From Harmonia axyridis (taxonomy: Eukaryota; Arthropoda; Insecta; Coleoptera; Coccinellidae), in NCBI RefSeq assembly GCF_914767665.1, contig NC_059506.1, positions 7,228,078 through 7,292,077 of the forward strand: DNA of 64,000 nucleotides, in the 5' to 3' direction. A program made the translations under genes and the position numbers. The notes beneath the pieces were generated by a model, which searched no databases, had not been told where the DNA came from, and was given only the letters and a program-made list of their open reading frames with translations. Each line of letters opens with the position of its first letter. The first letter of the stretch is position 1. This document shows positions 32,390 through 44,077 of this stretch, one piece after another.

Positions 32390-33356
32390 AGTATCTACTT
32401 GAAGTTTGCTTCATCATGGTTCAACTTATAATGATGATTTATTTAAAAAAACGTTTCATAAACAGTTTGTAGTTGAGTACTGGTAGTTGAAGTCTATCAA
32501 TGGCAAAACATATTTATGTGAGGAGTAAAAAGTAAAAAGAGAAAAAAGTAATTTATATGTATGTATATAGTAAGTTATTTCAGCCACCGTGTAACGAACA
32601 AAACACGACACGAACGGCACAAGTGATTGTACACCAATGAATTCGCAAGCACTCAGCGAATGCCACTCGTCTAGTGTGTGACGTCACGACACTTACACGT
32701 ACTATGAAATTATTCTTCCAAGCGCAACTTCAAAGTCCCATAACTTTTACATTTCTAGAAATATTTCAATGATTCTTCCACATTTTTGTTTCATTTTACT
32801 TAAATTTTTAGAATTAATCCTTAACAAAAAAATGAAAACTAGCCCATTGATCAGTTAGTGCGTGAGCCCTCTGAACGATGAACGACAGCGTTTAGTTATG
32901 TGATAAGTACGCCACTGTACGGTTGGAAAGTGGGTTAATAGGGAATTCGGATCCGGATGAGTTATGGAGGGAAAAATCATCGGGAAGAATGAAGAGGGGG
33001 GTTATTGTACTCGGGAGGAGAAACAGATCGGATGAAAAGATCTTGCCGTGTACGTCTGAGTGAAATACGAGAAGGGTCGGTAATTGATTAGCTTTCGGGA
33101 AGATGGCGGCAGAGGCGGTAGCGTTTTTTTCCTTTCAGGAATTTGGCCTTTTTTCGATTTAAATTATGTCAGAGGATTATTTTTACCGGAAGGGATTCTC
33201 GGAGATTTCTATCTCTTTTTACATGCCGCAATAGGAAATATATTTATTTATTGATTCATTCTAGTTCCGGATTTTAAATAAGTGAAAATATGTAGTATCT
33301 ATATAATATTTCGAAAATTTGTATTCAAATTCGATTCAATTCTGATTAGAAGGTAT
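32390..33356. other. No further exon; contains a unique island
   Basis: No continuation of the exon candidate is seen. 32590-32720 is less AT-rich. 32930-33250 is purine-rich, apparently single-copy, and holds no frame. Candidate host regulatory DNA. Confidence 0.35.
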
Positions 33357-33357
33357 A

Positions 33358-34165
33358 CAGAGTGTTTCCAAATAAGACGTGAATCTTGGAGGACTCTTAC
33401 TAGGACTCATTTACTGTCGTTTGAGCCATATTTAGTGATAACCAAAAATCAACAGTTTACGAGATATTTGATTTTTCGTCTCACCGTCCATCATTTTTCG
33501 TTAATTTTTTCTACGTTGACCAAATTTGATTATAATGTTGGATTATTTTCGTGGCCAGCGAGAAGTCCGGATCTGAGACCGTTAGAAAAGAAGAAGCAGT
33601 AAGAAGATTGAGAGTAAAGAGTAAAAGTAATTGAGAGTAAAAAGGCGGGTAGTAACATCTGAAGAAATAAGAAACAGGGCACTTTCCTGTATAAGGAATG
33701 GTGGAGGTTATTTCAAACATAATTAATACATTTTCTCCTGAAATTTTGAGTTTGATTGCAATTGAAAAAAAACTCAATTCAATACTTTTCTTTGCTTCTT
33801 TCCCCTTTAAAAACAAAATCAGCTGAAACAAAACAATTTCTGTATTCTAACGAAATCTTCTTTAGGAAATGAAGAAGGAATTTGACAAGTTTTTTAAATA
33901 ATTTTATTATTCAGGCACATTTATATTTGAAATTTACTATTCTTGACTTCATTTACTAACTTTCAAATCATACTAATTGTTATTCAATATCTAATGAAGC
34001 ATAGTTTTGCTTTTTTTATACATTTCATATCTTTTTCTGATGAAAATAATCCAAAATTCAAATCAAAATTGGTTAACGTAGGAAAAATTTGACAAAAATT
34101 AAGTAAGGTCAGACATTTTTTAAAAAACACAACTCAAATATCTCGAAAACTGTTGATTTTCGTTT
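33358..34165 (+). mobile_element. Decayed long-inverted-repeat mariner-like element
   Basis: Left end TACAGAGTGTTTCCAAATAAG near 33357. ATCAACAGTTT-CGAGATATTTGA near 33448-33470 matches in reverse complement 34135-34160, giving remnants of inverted arms. A transposase scrap lies between. The right terminus itself is lost. Confidence 0.6.
33541..33730 (+). pseudogene. Mariner-superfamily transposase scrap
   Basis: Reads FSWPARSPDLRPLEKKKQ, then after frame changes VVTSEEIRNRALSCIRNGGG and YFKHN. The SPDL.PLE block contains the third catalytic position, here Glu. Stops break it. It sits between the arms of the surrounding element. Confidence 0.7.
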
Positions 34166-34179
34166 ATAAATAATATTCG

Positions 34180-35110
34180 TACATTTGCGGCTGTATGTCG
34201 TCGATAACTTCACGAATTCCATCTTTAAGAGCGAAAACCACCACGAGGCTGCACAGTTCAAAACGAAATAAGATATATTTTTTCTTACATGTTTTCACAT
34301 AATTTCCTTGAACAATTATCTACATGGAAGAAAAAATTTGCGAATAAAAAGTAGAAAAAAATTAGTTGCTTTTCTTTTCCGCCAAAAAAAAGTGATCATA
34401 TGTACTTTGTACAAAGAACTTTTATATTTTCAAAATATTCGTTAAAAAACCTACCAAAAATCATTACAATAAGAGGTTAAACTATAATTTCGGTAAAGTC
34501 ATTGTACAGTACTGCCACTTATTTGATTCGAAAAATGAAAGAAGATGAAGTGAATGTACAACTTCGTACATCGTACAAAAGTTTGTTTATCGCAGGAGCG
34601 CCAGAGGGAAAATGAATGTGTACCAAAGTTTAACTGATACACGAAAACCACGTGGTGGTAATCCCTCTTAAGGTCTTGAATCAGTAGTGGAGCATTGGCA
34701 TAGACCTTATCTTTTACGTGAATCCAAAGGAAAAAGTCTGACGGTTTTAAATCACAAGATCTCAGTGGCCAACTTCTCCGAGAAATAACACAGTAAGGAA
34801 TCTTTTCTTGCAAAATTGCGATTGTTTCGTTGCTTCTGTGGCTTGTAGTGCCATATTGTTGAAAGATCTTTATGCAGTATTTATGCAAAATTCGGTGTAA
34901 CGTCGTTTGTGGAATGCCTAATCACCAAGATCGAAGAGGAATCGGTAAACCTCAAATTTTTTCACCAGTTTTACTATTGATCACTGAGAATTGCTTCACG
35001 ACGACACAAAAGTGCGAACTGTGAATTTCAGTGACTTGTTGAAGCGTGTATAGTTCAATTTTTACTAATGGCGTAGTATAACTTGTGAAACTTCAGAAGA
35101 TGCCAGATAG
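34180..35110 (-). pseudogene. Mariner-like transposase remnant, interrupted
   Basis: Minus strand. N-terminal DNA-binding remains at about 34905-35110 resemble 22985-23290. The frame at 34650-34875 reads SHRSNETIAILQEKIPY, then ISRRSWPLRSCDLKPSDFFLW and HVKDKVYANAPLLIQDLKR. That is the region after the second Asp through the third catalytic position (D of KPSD). At about 34600-34690 it is interrupted by repeat R5. The final block, LKDGIREVIDDIQPQMYE-like, is read near 34180-34240. A sequence of about 230 bp near 34270-34500 ending with the AACTATAATTTCGGTAA motif is foreign. Confidence 0.72.
34603..34690 (+). repeat. Repeat family R5, copy 1
   Basis: Shares GTACCAAAGTT, GTGATAC and CCACGTGGT-GTAATCCCTCT with the minus strand of 62810-62900, and the CACGTGGTGGTA block with 63155-63166. 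In the 62-kb copy the stretch lies in an open frame. Confidence 0.6.
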
Positions 35111-36613
35111 CAGGTGGTAGACACGCAAAACCAGTGCCCATGTTATTATATGACTGAATCATAACAATCGAACTTAGGAAGACCTCACACAATACTTTTC
35201 ATCCAAAACATATAATTGCGGAGTTTAAAATATATTCAAATTTTTCAATTGGTCATTAATAAATAGAATGAATGAGTTATTTAATGTGAAGACGAAATCG
35301 AAATAAATATCGAGTATTTAAAATTAAAGAGTGGTAGGCATTGACAATTATATTTTGAAATGGTTAAGTTATAAATAGAACGTTTCGAACACAATTGATG
35401 AATTTGGGAAAAAACCACTATAAATTTTATTCAATGGTTCATTATTGCTCCTCTTACACAGAATAAATGGAATAAATTGGCTCGCCCCAACAAAAAATCG
35501 ATGCTGTTCATTATCCAATGAAAATTGAACATTGAAATCACTTGTTTCGAAATTATATAGACGATTTCCCGCTAAAATTTGTATCATTGCATCGTTAACT
35601 GTATGCAAATTTATACGTTTCTATTGTATACTTTTCTGGAAGTGATTTTTCTGTTTTTGAATAACTAACCCGTTTGAGCCCATTTGTTCGTCTAACAAAG
35701 GATAAAAAAATGATAGATCCTGATAATTCGAACCTAGTATCCTTTCAGAGAGTCAGGAAGAGAATGAACAGTTCAGATGAATGCAGACAATTCAACTTGT
35801 ATGAAAATTTAAATAGTTGAAAACAAAAATACAATAGAAGTGAAAGCTTTCGGGTACCAGACCAAAGGCATTAATTGTTTGAAAATATTGGAGAACATAA
35901 CTTCGAAATATTTTTCAGTGTCAAATAATTCGACCGATAAACACAAAACATGTATTGTAAAAATTTTGACGTTGTTGCATGATTTCTCTGGAAATGAAAT
36001 AATTTCAAATCGATATACAACATACTAACTACCAGCTGACGTATAATACACTTTGCTATAGCCAGCTGATTGTATTTTTTCGTCTAGATATTGGGTTAGC
36101 TACAATTTAACCAATTTTCAGTTGGGAGGAAATGACTGAATGTATTTTTTTTCTTCGTGTTTGGGGGGCTGCCGCCGCTCTCCCCCCAGCTGAGTCGTAG
36201 CTGACGTTCACGAGGCTTTTCATTACTATTATCTGATGCATCTCACGAAGTATCTCCCGAGAAGAAATAATCAACCTCATTTGCACCTGGCTCCCGGACT
36301 ATCAGGAAGAATGGAACGATTTGCCTGAAAATTTCATTAATAACTTGATTCGTGGGATGCCTAGGCGTATTGAGCAGTAGATTGAAAAAAGAGGTGGTAA
36401 TACGAACTATCGAATTTTGATTCATTTTTGGAATAACTATAATTAATTGATAAATATAGATTTTTCCCATTTTTCCTGTTTTGTGTCATCCTGCATAAAG
36501 CAAAGAATAATACACAAAGATTTCCCATCAAGTATATCGCAGTTGAAAAAAATGAAAATATTCATCTCATTTTCAAAATATAGATTGTTTATTTCTAGAG
36601 AAGCCTAAGGAGG
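35111..36613. other. Long stretch without a gene
   Basis: About 1.5 kb. A 79-codon minus frame (35369-35608), a 62-codon plus frame (35840-36028) and a 75-codon minus frame (36243-36470) have no domain. 36150-36215 is locally G+C-rich with AGCTGA-type repeats. Confidence 0.45.
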
Positions 36614-36828
36614 CTAAGTCTTGACGATGTGTGTATGTAGATTATTTCCGTTGACCCTTTGACAATGACCTATACGAGTATAAACACTTTTTACAATTCG
36701 CTCTAGGACTTTAAGAGTGATCTGCTCCTGTCCAACACGAAATTCGTTGCCGTAACTTTTCTCAATTATACGACATAAAATAAACCTTTCAAAAAGTCTT
36801 AGGGGGTAAAGCCTAGGGAACACGGTAC
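36614..36828 (-). pseudogene. Mariner-like transposase, C-terminal part (split)
   Basis: Minus-strand frame ending ...ITLKVLERIVKSVYTRIGHC then QRVNGNNLHTHIV. This resembles the C-terminal helix of the superfamily (R...C...NG.H.EH.). Its upstream part lies at 38351-38470 on the other side of the hAT element, which inserted into this already degenerate gene. Confidence 0.68.
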
Positions 36829-36829
36829 G

Positions 36830-38350
36830 TAGGGCTGGGACTTTTTGGCCTTTTTGTATTCGAATAATCATTCTTAAATTTATTCGATTATTCGAATAAT
36901 TCATTCAAACAAATATTCATGCTTGATTATTCATGAGTAGTCATAAATATTCAACGAGTATTCATCGATTATTCAGTGATTATTCAATGAATATCAATGA
37001 TTACTCAATGAATATTCAGTCAATATTCAGTGATTAAACTCATGTTTTAATGAACCAGTAAAATAACAGCGTTTTGATGAGTGAATATACTCTTGACGAC
37101 GTGGTATAATCGTTTTGGTGTTTCGTCTCTCACCATATTGCGATCATTTCCACAGTAACGTATTTGGACGTTCTTAAAAAAAAAAAAATAAAAGTCAAGC
37201 TCAGTGAAATGTCATTGAATTTTGCAAAAGGCAGCGCTACCGCTACAATTATAGTTCAGTAGTACTCTGGTTTTACGTTTTACCGAAAAAATTGTCATAT
37301 TTTTGTCGTTTGGTGAAAGCAGAAATTATTTTTATTACTTGACAACGTGCAAAATACAATAGATCCTTAAATAGACGCAGTAAAACCTTTGCTGGGACAA
37401 TACAATCTACATAGACCCATAACAGGTCTACAGATACAAAAAGAATAATCAAGCGGATTTTGAGAACATTAAATCCTTCAAGAATACACTTCGTGTTCAA
37501 TTACATGAAATTTTCAAAAAACTTTGTTTACTGATTCAGTCTTGTTAGAGAAGGATGTTACTCCAGTTGATGTGTGTACATTTTAAAACCTCAGATTTGA
37601 AAGAATGGAAAGATTCGTCGGTTCGCACTTTAGAATCAAGCAATATTTGACCACTGAAATAGAGTTATGTCTAGAAATGGCAGTGCATACGGAATAGGAA
37701 AGCAAAACTCTGCTATCGATTAAAAAAACGGCATTAGATTTCGAATGTAGAATCTTATATTATTATTAGAACTTTTTATTGCTAAATTCCTATTTTAGAA
37801 TCTTAAATTCCATTTTTATATTTTTTCATTGATGAAATCCCAATTCTATTGATTTTTCTTTGGATCGTTTCTACTATTAAATGAATAACTTTAATTCAAT
37901 TGTATCTATCAATTTCAATATATGTAATTTCCAGTAATTTCAATATTAATAAAACGATTTGTTCATAGTAAATCACAAAACCCTGTTTTATTTTTTTTTA
38001 TTTGAATTAACGTGTCTCAGCAGCTAGACCATTGTTTTAATAATTTCTGAATAGTGAGTTAAGTGATCATTCAAACTTTCATTCGTAACTTCACAAATGA
38101 TTCATAAATATCCAACTACTCACTGAATAGAAAACTTTTCACTGTATAATCAGTGAATACTCGACTATTCACTGATTATTCATGAATAGAAAAGTAGTCA
38201 TTGATTATTCAAAAATTCAGTGAATACACAACTATTCACTGAATATTCGAATATTCATGAATATTCGAATAATTCAAAATGCATTTATTTGAATAATCAT
38301 TCAATGAATATTCGAATATTCAAATCTTTCATTCATGATTCCCAGCCCTA
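36830..38350. mobile_element. Non-autonomous hAT element (1,521 bp)
   Basis: Ends TAGGGCTGGGA and TTCCCAGCCCTA. Imperfect 8-bp target duplications CACGGTAC (36821-36828) and CACTGTAG (38351-38358) match at 6 of 8. Subterminal regions (36850-37035, 38090-38335) are packed with repeats of ATTCA, GAATATTCA and ATTCGAATA type in both directions, a common hAT arrangement for transposase binding. No transposase frame is present. The interior carries a copy of repeat R2. It split a mariner-like pseudogene. Confidence 0.87.
37141..37257 (+). repeat. Dispersed repeat family R2, copy 2
   Basis: Matches 6168-6273 in the same orientation and lies inside the hAT element, so it was captured by, or inserted into, that element. 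Confidence 0.7.
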
Positions 38351-38470
38351 CACTGTAGCCATTCAATACGATACTCAATATGTCCTCGACGTCCTATCCA
38401 CCTTTCAGGAAAAGTGGACAGGAGTTCCATCTTGTTGAAACCAAATATCCTACATCCATCTGCTTCGTTA
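38351..38470 (-). pseudogene. Mariner-like transposase, central part (split)
   Basis: On the minus strand it reads IWFQQDGTPVHFS and, after a stop, KVDRTSRTY-like sequence and EYRIEWL-type remains. The QQDG.P.HF block holds the second catalytic Asp. The gene continues at 36828 downward after the hAT insertion. Confidence 0.72.
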
Positions 38471-39598
38471 TCATTTGGAAAACATTGCTGCCAGGCCAGG
38501 CCCTAAATCAAACCACAAAATGTATTGACATGTACTCAAGACTATCTTGAAATCGTCAAGAACTAGAAGACCCCTAAAAATTAAAGATAATCGAGGAAAA
38601 TGAGATCCCGCAGTTCCCCTGCGGCAATTTGTCATTTCAACAGCCAATAATTCATAGAATAGTTCTTCTTCCCTACACACTCTTAGTAATGCATAACCAT
38701 ATTGGACAGGCACAGGCGAGAATATTTCCGATTGTGAAATGCACACTCGAAAGAGGTCTCCAGTAAAACACAAGGACGTGGCCGGCAATCGGAAAACTAT
38801 AATAGAAGCAGTTCCCCACGTTCGAAAACCGACACAATTTCTCCCTAACAAATAGCATAAAGTTTTCCTGGGCAAACATCTCGAATACGGAACAGCAATC
38901 TCAAATGGGGAATGTTCACATAAATCTGCCGATATGAAAACTTAGAATGCAGGCCCCTTTGAACGCCGTATATTCGGTAAATACACTTCAAAGTGTTCGT
39001 GCTTTTTCAGACAATCGCCCTGGAAATGTTTCCTCTGTACGTATATCTTCGGGGGGGACTATGTGTACGTTCCGGGAACATAGAACTTTCCGATACAGTC
39101 GAATGAATAGGTCATATATACGAGACCGTGTGTACGCAATCTTCTTATTAGGATAGGAATCATTTCACTGAGATATGTTTGTTCGCAATGTACAGAGTGG
39201 GCCAAATTGAAAACTTTTGAATGGGAAGTCCTATTTCTACATATATTGGATAGACGAAAACTGGTCATGGTGTCTGAGGGCCAATTTTCATGAGAAACTC
39301 ATTGGCGAAAACCACAATTCCATAACTATCATCGTTTATAGTTACAGGGTGTTTTTCGAAAATGTTCATTCTTGAAATATTGCTGTGACTTTTTTTTTGT
39401 TGAAAATTTTCCCTTTCTGTGAAAGCATTCATGTGGCAACTTTGTACGTAGAATTCAATGACGATGATTGAATTTTCCGCAAACTGATATTTCATGAGAT
39501 ATCGCTATGATTTATTTTTCAAATGGGACACTCCGTTTATTTCTACATATTTCGATGGAAATGAAAATTACCATTCAAAAATATAGCGTATACTTGAT
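38471..39598. other. No gene; several element scraps
   Basis: 38470-39160 is apparently single-copy; a 134-codon minus frame (38471-38875) overlaps a 68-codon frame and shows no domain. TACAGAGTGGGCC near 39191 and TACAGGGTGTTTTTCG near 39343 are element termini without partners. Confidence 0.4.
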
Positions 39599-39713
39599 AT
39601 TATAAAGGTTTAATTAGTCTACTTCATGAAGGATATTTAATATAAATATCAAAAAATTGACAACTTTGTGTCTATTCCTTCACAATAATATATCTTCATG
39701 ATATATTTGGTTT

Positions 39714-40615
39714 AACAACAACAACAAAAATATTCATTTTCAGAATTATCATCTACATGACAACAAAATGAAAATAAGTCAAACAGATTTGAATATTGAT
39801 TTGAACATTAATGAGAGATCTTTGGCATGCTTCCTTGAATTCTAGTAAGTCACAAGGTTCTGAATTAGCAATAAGGCCATACATTCTTTTACGAAATTTG
39901 TTATATTCTGTTAAATTCCTGATACTCATAGGTAAAAATTTGTATATTGTAATGCACATATAAGTGCTCCTTTCAGTTAACGTTAATTCATGACATGGAA
40001 AAAAGTACTCGTTCATTCTTCTTGTGTTATCCTGATTTTTTAATCTTTGCATATAGTTGATAGTTTTTCGAAAAAGATAGTCGGCTTCTGTAAATATATA
40101 GTCCAGGTACAGTGAGTATATTGTTTCTTGTAAAAGTTCCTCTGCAAGATGTTCGAAATTTCATATTGAACATGGTCCTGATTGCTAGCTTCTGTGTTAT
40201 GAAAACTTGTACAGCTTGTGAACTGGAGCCCCAAAAAATTATTCCATATGTTAGTAATGACTGGAAGTTTGCGTAATAAATGGTCTTGATAATACTATTG
40301 CTGACCTGGTTCCTAACAGCCCTCAATGTATAACATACAGAGTTCAATCTGGAAATTAGTTGTCCACAATGAGATCTCCAGTTGAGATTCCTATCAATTG
40401 TGATTCCTAAAAACTTTAAATTTGAGCTTATTTCAACTTCCGTGTCATTGATGTTGATATTCCTTGGAAATATTGTGTTCGATCTTGTACTGGAGAAATA
40501 CATGATTTTTTTGTATTTAATAAGATCACTCTTATCACACCAGACTGCAACTTTTGAAATTGTTTCTTTCAGATTATTGGTCACTAAATCAACATTTTTG
40601 AGGATATTGGTATCA
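39714..40615 (-). mobile_element. 5'-truncated LINE with (GTT)n tail
   Basis: Minus strand, 902 bp. It begins within the catalytic FADDTN box of the reverse transcriptase and ends in GTTGTTGTTGTT. The flanks ATAAA (5') and AAACC (3') match the empty site ATAAACC in the inverted copy at 41648-41830. Confidence 0.87.
39753..40615 (-). pseudogene. LINE reverse transcriptase C-terminal part
   Basis: From about 40615 downward: NILKNVDLVTNNLKETISKV, then NLKFLGITIDRNLNWRSHC and SLLTYGIIFWGSSSQAVQ (thumb region of Jockey/CR1-type enzymes). A frameshift near 40040 leads to a second frame (39753-40052) with RRMNEYFFPCHELTLTERST and YKFLPMSIRNL. The first 30 residues of the longer open frame (40620-40707) are flanking repeat, not LINE. 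Reverse transcriptase palm residues are absent because of 5' truncation. Confidence 0.85.
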
Positions 40616-40707
40616 TTTATTTTCATCTTGGAATATAATTCCAATTCTAAAAATGAAAAAATTAATAACCAACCAAAAGAAAATTCAAACCAACTAAAAC
40701 TGTACAC

Positions 40708-41049
40708 ATTGGGTAAACGGTTAACGAATTGAAAAACTAAATGAACATGAAGACAGACGATGTTTCCGAATTTTTGTATTTACTATCAAAATTATTACTC
40801 ATCGGTGGCTTATAGTTCGAAAAATTACTAAATTTACCAACTCACCACTCGTATGTCTACTTCACAAAAATTGCAATTGAGGAACTTCAAACTAAGTAAA
40901 TATTACTTTTTCTCTGGTTAGGATTCACAGAGAAGGCAATTACTCAGATAGTCATAGATTTCTTGTTATTCTCATGAACTACATATATAAATTAATGGCT
41001 CTCATTCAATAAATGATTACTTTAAAATACCAAAAATTATGATCAATTA
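40708..41049. other. No gene seen
   Basis: AT-rich sequence between two LINE fragments. Confidence 0.4.
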
Positions 41050-41645
41050 TGTTCAATTCGTTAACTTTCTACCCCAAGAGCAGGAAAACGAATAGGTCAG
41101 AGATGCTTTGCCTACCTAGCCCCAAGAATATATGCCGCTATCCCAAAGGACCTGAAAAATATCAGAGAACTCATTAAAAAGAGGAAAAAATTGAAAAATT
41201 GGATAATTGACAAGGGCAGAAAATATTTCAATTTAATATAATATATATAATAAATCCCCAATAACACACATCATTTTCGATGATTTTTACTAAAAGAAAT
41301 AAATGGATAACTTACTTACCGAAGACAACCTTCCTCCATGTAAATATGTTGACGCAACTTGCAGTAAAAAAATGAGCTTGTGTTAGTGATATATTATATG
41401 TATAAAATTTGCACTCATCGGTGATCATTATACTGTGGATGATGTACTCTTAACTTTTTGTTGATTATTATATCTTTTGTTAGGATATGTTGTTGGAATT
41501 TGATTTTGATTTCTGGAATTATTTGAATACCGGCTATTGTATTATATTTTGTTTATTTAGAAGTCACGTACAGGCTCACGCCTCTGTGATTATATGTTTA
41601 TACCCTGTAGCTTACAGAATAAACCATTTTATTATTATTATTAAT
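41050..41645 (+). pseudogene. LINE C-terminus and 3' end
   Basis: Reads PRAGKRIGQRCFAYLAPRIY and AAIPKDLKNIRELIKKRKK near 41070-41180, the C-terminal block of a Jockey/CR1-type LINE similar to 14790-14890. A 3' untranslated region follows to an ATT-repeat tail at 41630-41644. It is 5' truncated. Confidence 0.75.
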
Positions 41646-41647
41646 TT

Positions 41648-41830
41648 GTAGAGTTTTAGTTATTTTGATTTTCTTTTGGTTGGTTATTAATTTTGTCTTA
41701 TTTAGAATTGGATTTATATTCCAAAACAAAAATAAACCATATATATCATAAAGACATATTATTGTGAGGGAATAGACACAAAGTTGTCATTTTATTGATA
41801 TTTACATACTTGATATTTTTCTGAAGTCAT
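41648..41830 (+). repeat. Repeat X-Y, uninterrupted inverted copy
   Basis: Carries without interruption the sequence that at 39604-40707 is split by the LINE. The junction reads ATAAACCATATATATC near 41736-41751. Confidence 0.78.
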
Positions 41831-42964
41831 GTTCGAACTCCAACAGGTCACCGGCTAGGTCGTTTTGGTAAGAAAGAAGAGAAATGATAAACAACTGCAT
41901 GTATCGGGACCTCATTCAAATTAAGGACCTCTCAAGCTGCCAAATTTTACCTTGATGATGAGGATGTATTCCTTCGTATCTCTCAAGAATTCGGGAAACG
42001 CATAGAATGACTTTTTTGTTACATTCTTCCAAGATCCACAAACATTTTTTTTTGTATTTTTAAGAAATATCGAATATTGGTGAATGTTCACTATACTGAA
42101 GTTTAGAATTTAATCTGTAATTGAACCTACGACTGCCGATTACAATGAAATGAAATAAATATAATAAATAAAGTGTTACTCGAGGGTAGGTCATTCCTCA
42201 ACCTCTTTCATTTGCACTGCTGCCCAGAAATGAAAGCCATTCATCGTGACCCGCACAACCTTCTCAGGTATATGTCAGTTGTTTTTGTCGTGTTGGAGTT
42301 TGAAGTAGAAGTTTTTTCCTTTTTCCGTTATCGAAGTGGCGACCTTAATGGAGGACTACTTTTTATCCTATGGTTGGAAAATGATGATATATGAGGAATA
42401 GAAAATTGAGGAAACAATTCCAAAGTAGATTGTTCCTTAATAGGTTGGAAAATTATACTTTTCCTCTACAGAGGAAATGTATAATTTTCCCGACTACAGC
42501 ATATAATTGCGAGAAAATTATTAATTTTTGAGTAGTCATAACCATTTTGTTACGATGACATTTGGAGTTTTGTGATACCGGACGTAAATACGATAACTCT
42601 CAAAGGAACAATATCAACTCTTGAAATTAACATGATTGGTTTGGGTCTGAAATACCGCGGAGAGTTTGGTGAATAAGGCCTTTCGAACTTTTGTTTTCCT
42701 TATAATTGCAGAACTGTTAATTTAATCGAAATGAAATTATGCAATCAGATGTAAGTACAATAACAATTTCAATCAACAACAACAATAATAGATCCATCCA
42801 AGTTGACATTCAGCGAGAACAAATTATATTCATTGACATTATATTCTCATTTTACTTTAAATGGGCTGATATTTACTTTGTATCGATAAGAAGCAACTCG
42901 AATCTTCTTGCTAAATTTTAAGAAGATAGTACTTACCAACCGATTCAATCATAAAAACTTCCTA
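41831..42964. other. No gene seen; contains a short palindrome
   Basis: A 73-codon frame (42173-42394) and a 60-codon frame (42739-42921) have no domain. Confidence 0.4.
42447..42490. repeat. 44-bp palindrome
   Basis: Arms GGAAAATTATAC-TTTTCCTCT and AGAGGAAA-TGTATAATTTTCC meet almost without a loop (centre near 42469). Confidence 0.75.
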
Positions 42965-43200
42965 AAATTGATGAACCACCATTCGAAATTTGAAATTGAA
43001 GGAATTTTGCTTCCAACTGCTTGACCACCCAAGTTATTCTTCAAATCTGGCCACGAGTGGTTACTGTTTTTTGCAGGCTTCAAAAGAATACTCCAAGGAA
43101 AGAAATGAGACTCTAATGAAGAAGGGATTGCCGGGGTATGAGTCTATTTCGAGAGCAATGAAGAATTTTTCTAGAGATAGATCATTGAACGTTTAGAGAA
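42965..43200 (+). pseudogene. Classical mariner transposase scrap (DD34D type)
   Basis: The frame 42990-43196 reads FCFQLLDHPSYSSNLATSGY, then CFLQASKEYSKERNE and RAMKNFSRD. It matches the block LLDHPPYSPDLAPSDYFLF...L..... of mauritiana/irritans-type mariner transposases, with the third catalytic Asp (SPD or PSD) replaced by Asn and Gly here. It is a different mariner group from the copies at 2.2, 50.7 and 61.0 kb. Element ends are not visible. Confidence 0.75.
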
Positions 43201-43599
43201 GCGTTGACGATCATGTTTAATTTTTGCTAGTAGGCAATTTCTTAAAGACAAATCTGTAAAATTTCAACTTTGTCTTGTTATCTCACGGATGTTATATGGC
43301 CTGGTTGTGTTTTTTTCGTGTCTGACAGCTTTAGATCGTCATCGTTGGCTAATAGTGCAGAATACTTGTTGTAGATTCGTCAGTGGCCTTAGGAAGTTTG
43401 ACACATCTCTTGTGCGATCTAACAAACTGAGTGGTTGAGTGTTGTTCCAGTTTCTCCTATTAACTCTGGTTTTCAAGAATGTCCCTACTTCATTCCCTCA
43501 GTATCTTCAGCCATGCCACGTCATTTCATTTCCTTGTTCAATCGGGGTTTTTTATATAACGAGGGTTCTGTAAGCTTTGACGTGGATCCAAAACAAATA
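43201..43599. other. No gene seen
   Basis: No conserved frame. An 83-codon frame (43435-43686) runs into repeat R6 and is treated as chance. Confidence 0.4.
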
Positions 43600-43609
43600 T
43601 CCTCTATTT

Positions 43610-43688
43610 TAGTTAGAAAGATAATTGTCTCAAACCCCAACATACAACGTCTAATAGGCCATCGCGGTGAATCATCCTGTGTATAGTC
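43610..43688 (+). repeat. Repeat family R6, copy 1
   Basis: Shares GAAAGAT-ATTGTCTCAAACCCCAA, CGTCTAATAGG and CGGTGAATCA-CCTGTGTAT with 53710-53816. The copy here lacks about 40 bp in the middle. Confidence 0.72.
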
Positions 43689-44077
43689 TTCAAGAACTAT
43701 TGATTCACTTCGAACTAAGCTCTAAGTACATCCCCCTTTTCATGTGAAAAATTCAGCTGTATCATTAATTGTAAATATTAGTCACACAATCAGAGATACA
43801 GAGGAAGGTATTTACTGATTACTGTATAGAAATTACCCTGCACTTCAATTTTAAGGTCTATTGTGCCTCCTATCGGATTTTGGCTTCTAGATCTGAAGAA
43901 TTCCATCATTCATATGTGATCAGGTACCTATATACCTATTCTGTTTGTTTTTTTTTCTGTAGCCATGATAAAGTCTAAATATGTGTAGATGAGACGTTGG
44001 CTTAGTCTAAATTGGTCGATTGGTTGATTTTAATAGTCCTAATTCTGTAAATTGAACTTCAACATTATCTGAGGCTC
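43689..44077. other. No gene seen
   Basis: AT-rich sequence before the tandem duplication. Confidence 0.4.

Larger units (their letters stand above)
39604..40707 (-). repeat. Repeat X-Y, split by a LINE
   Basis: Segments 39604-39713 and 40616-40707 match, in reverse complement and contiguous order, 41740-41830 and 41648-41740. They form one repeat into which the LINE at 39714-40615 inserted. Shared blocks are GAATAGACACAAAGTTGTCA, TTTTCTTTTGGTTGGTTATT and ATTATATTCCAA. Confidence 0.8.

Noticed and set aside
38471..38875. 134-codon minus frame, some hydrophobic stretches
   Set aside because: No recognisable family, overlapped by another frame on the same strand, and its C-terminal end runs toward a mariner-like scrap.
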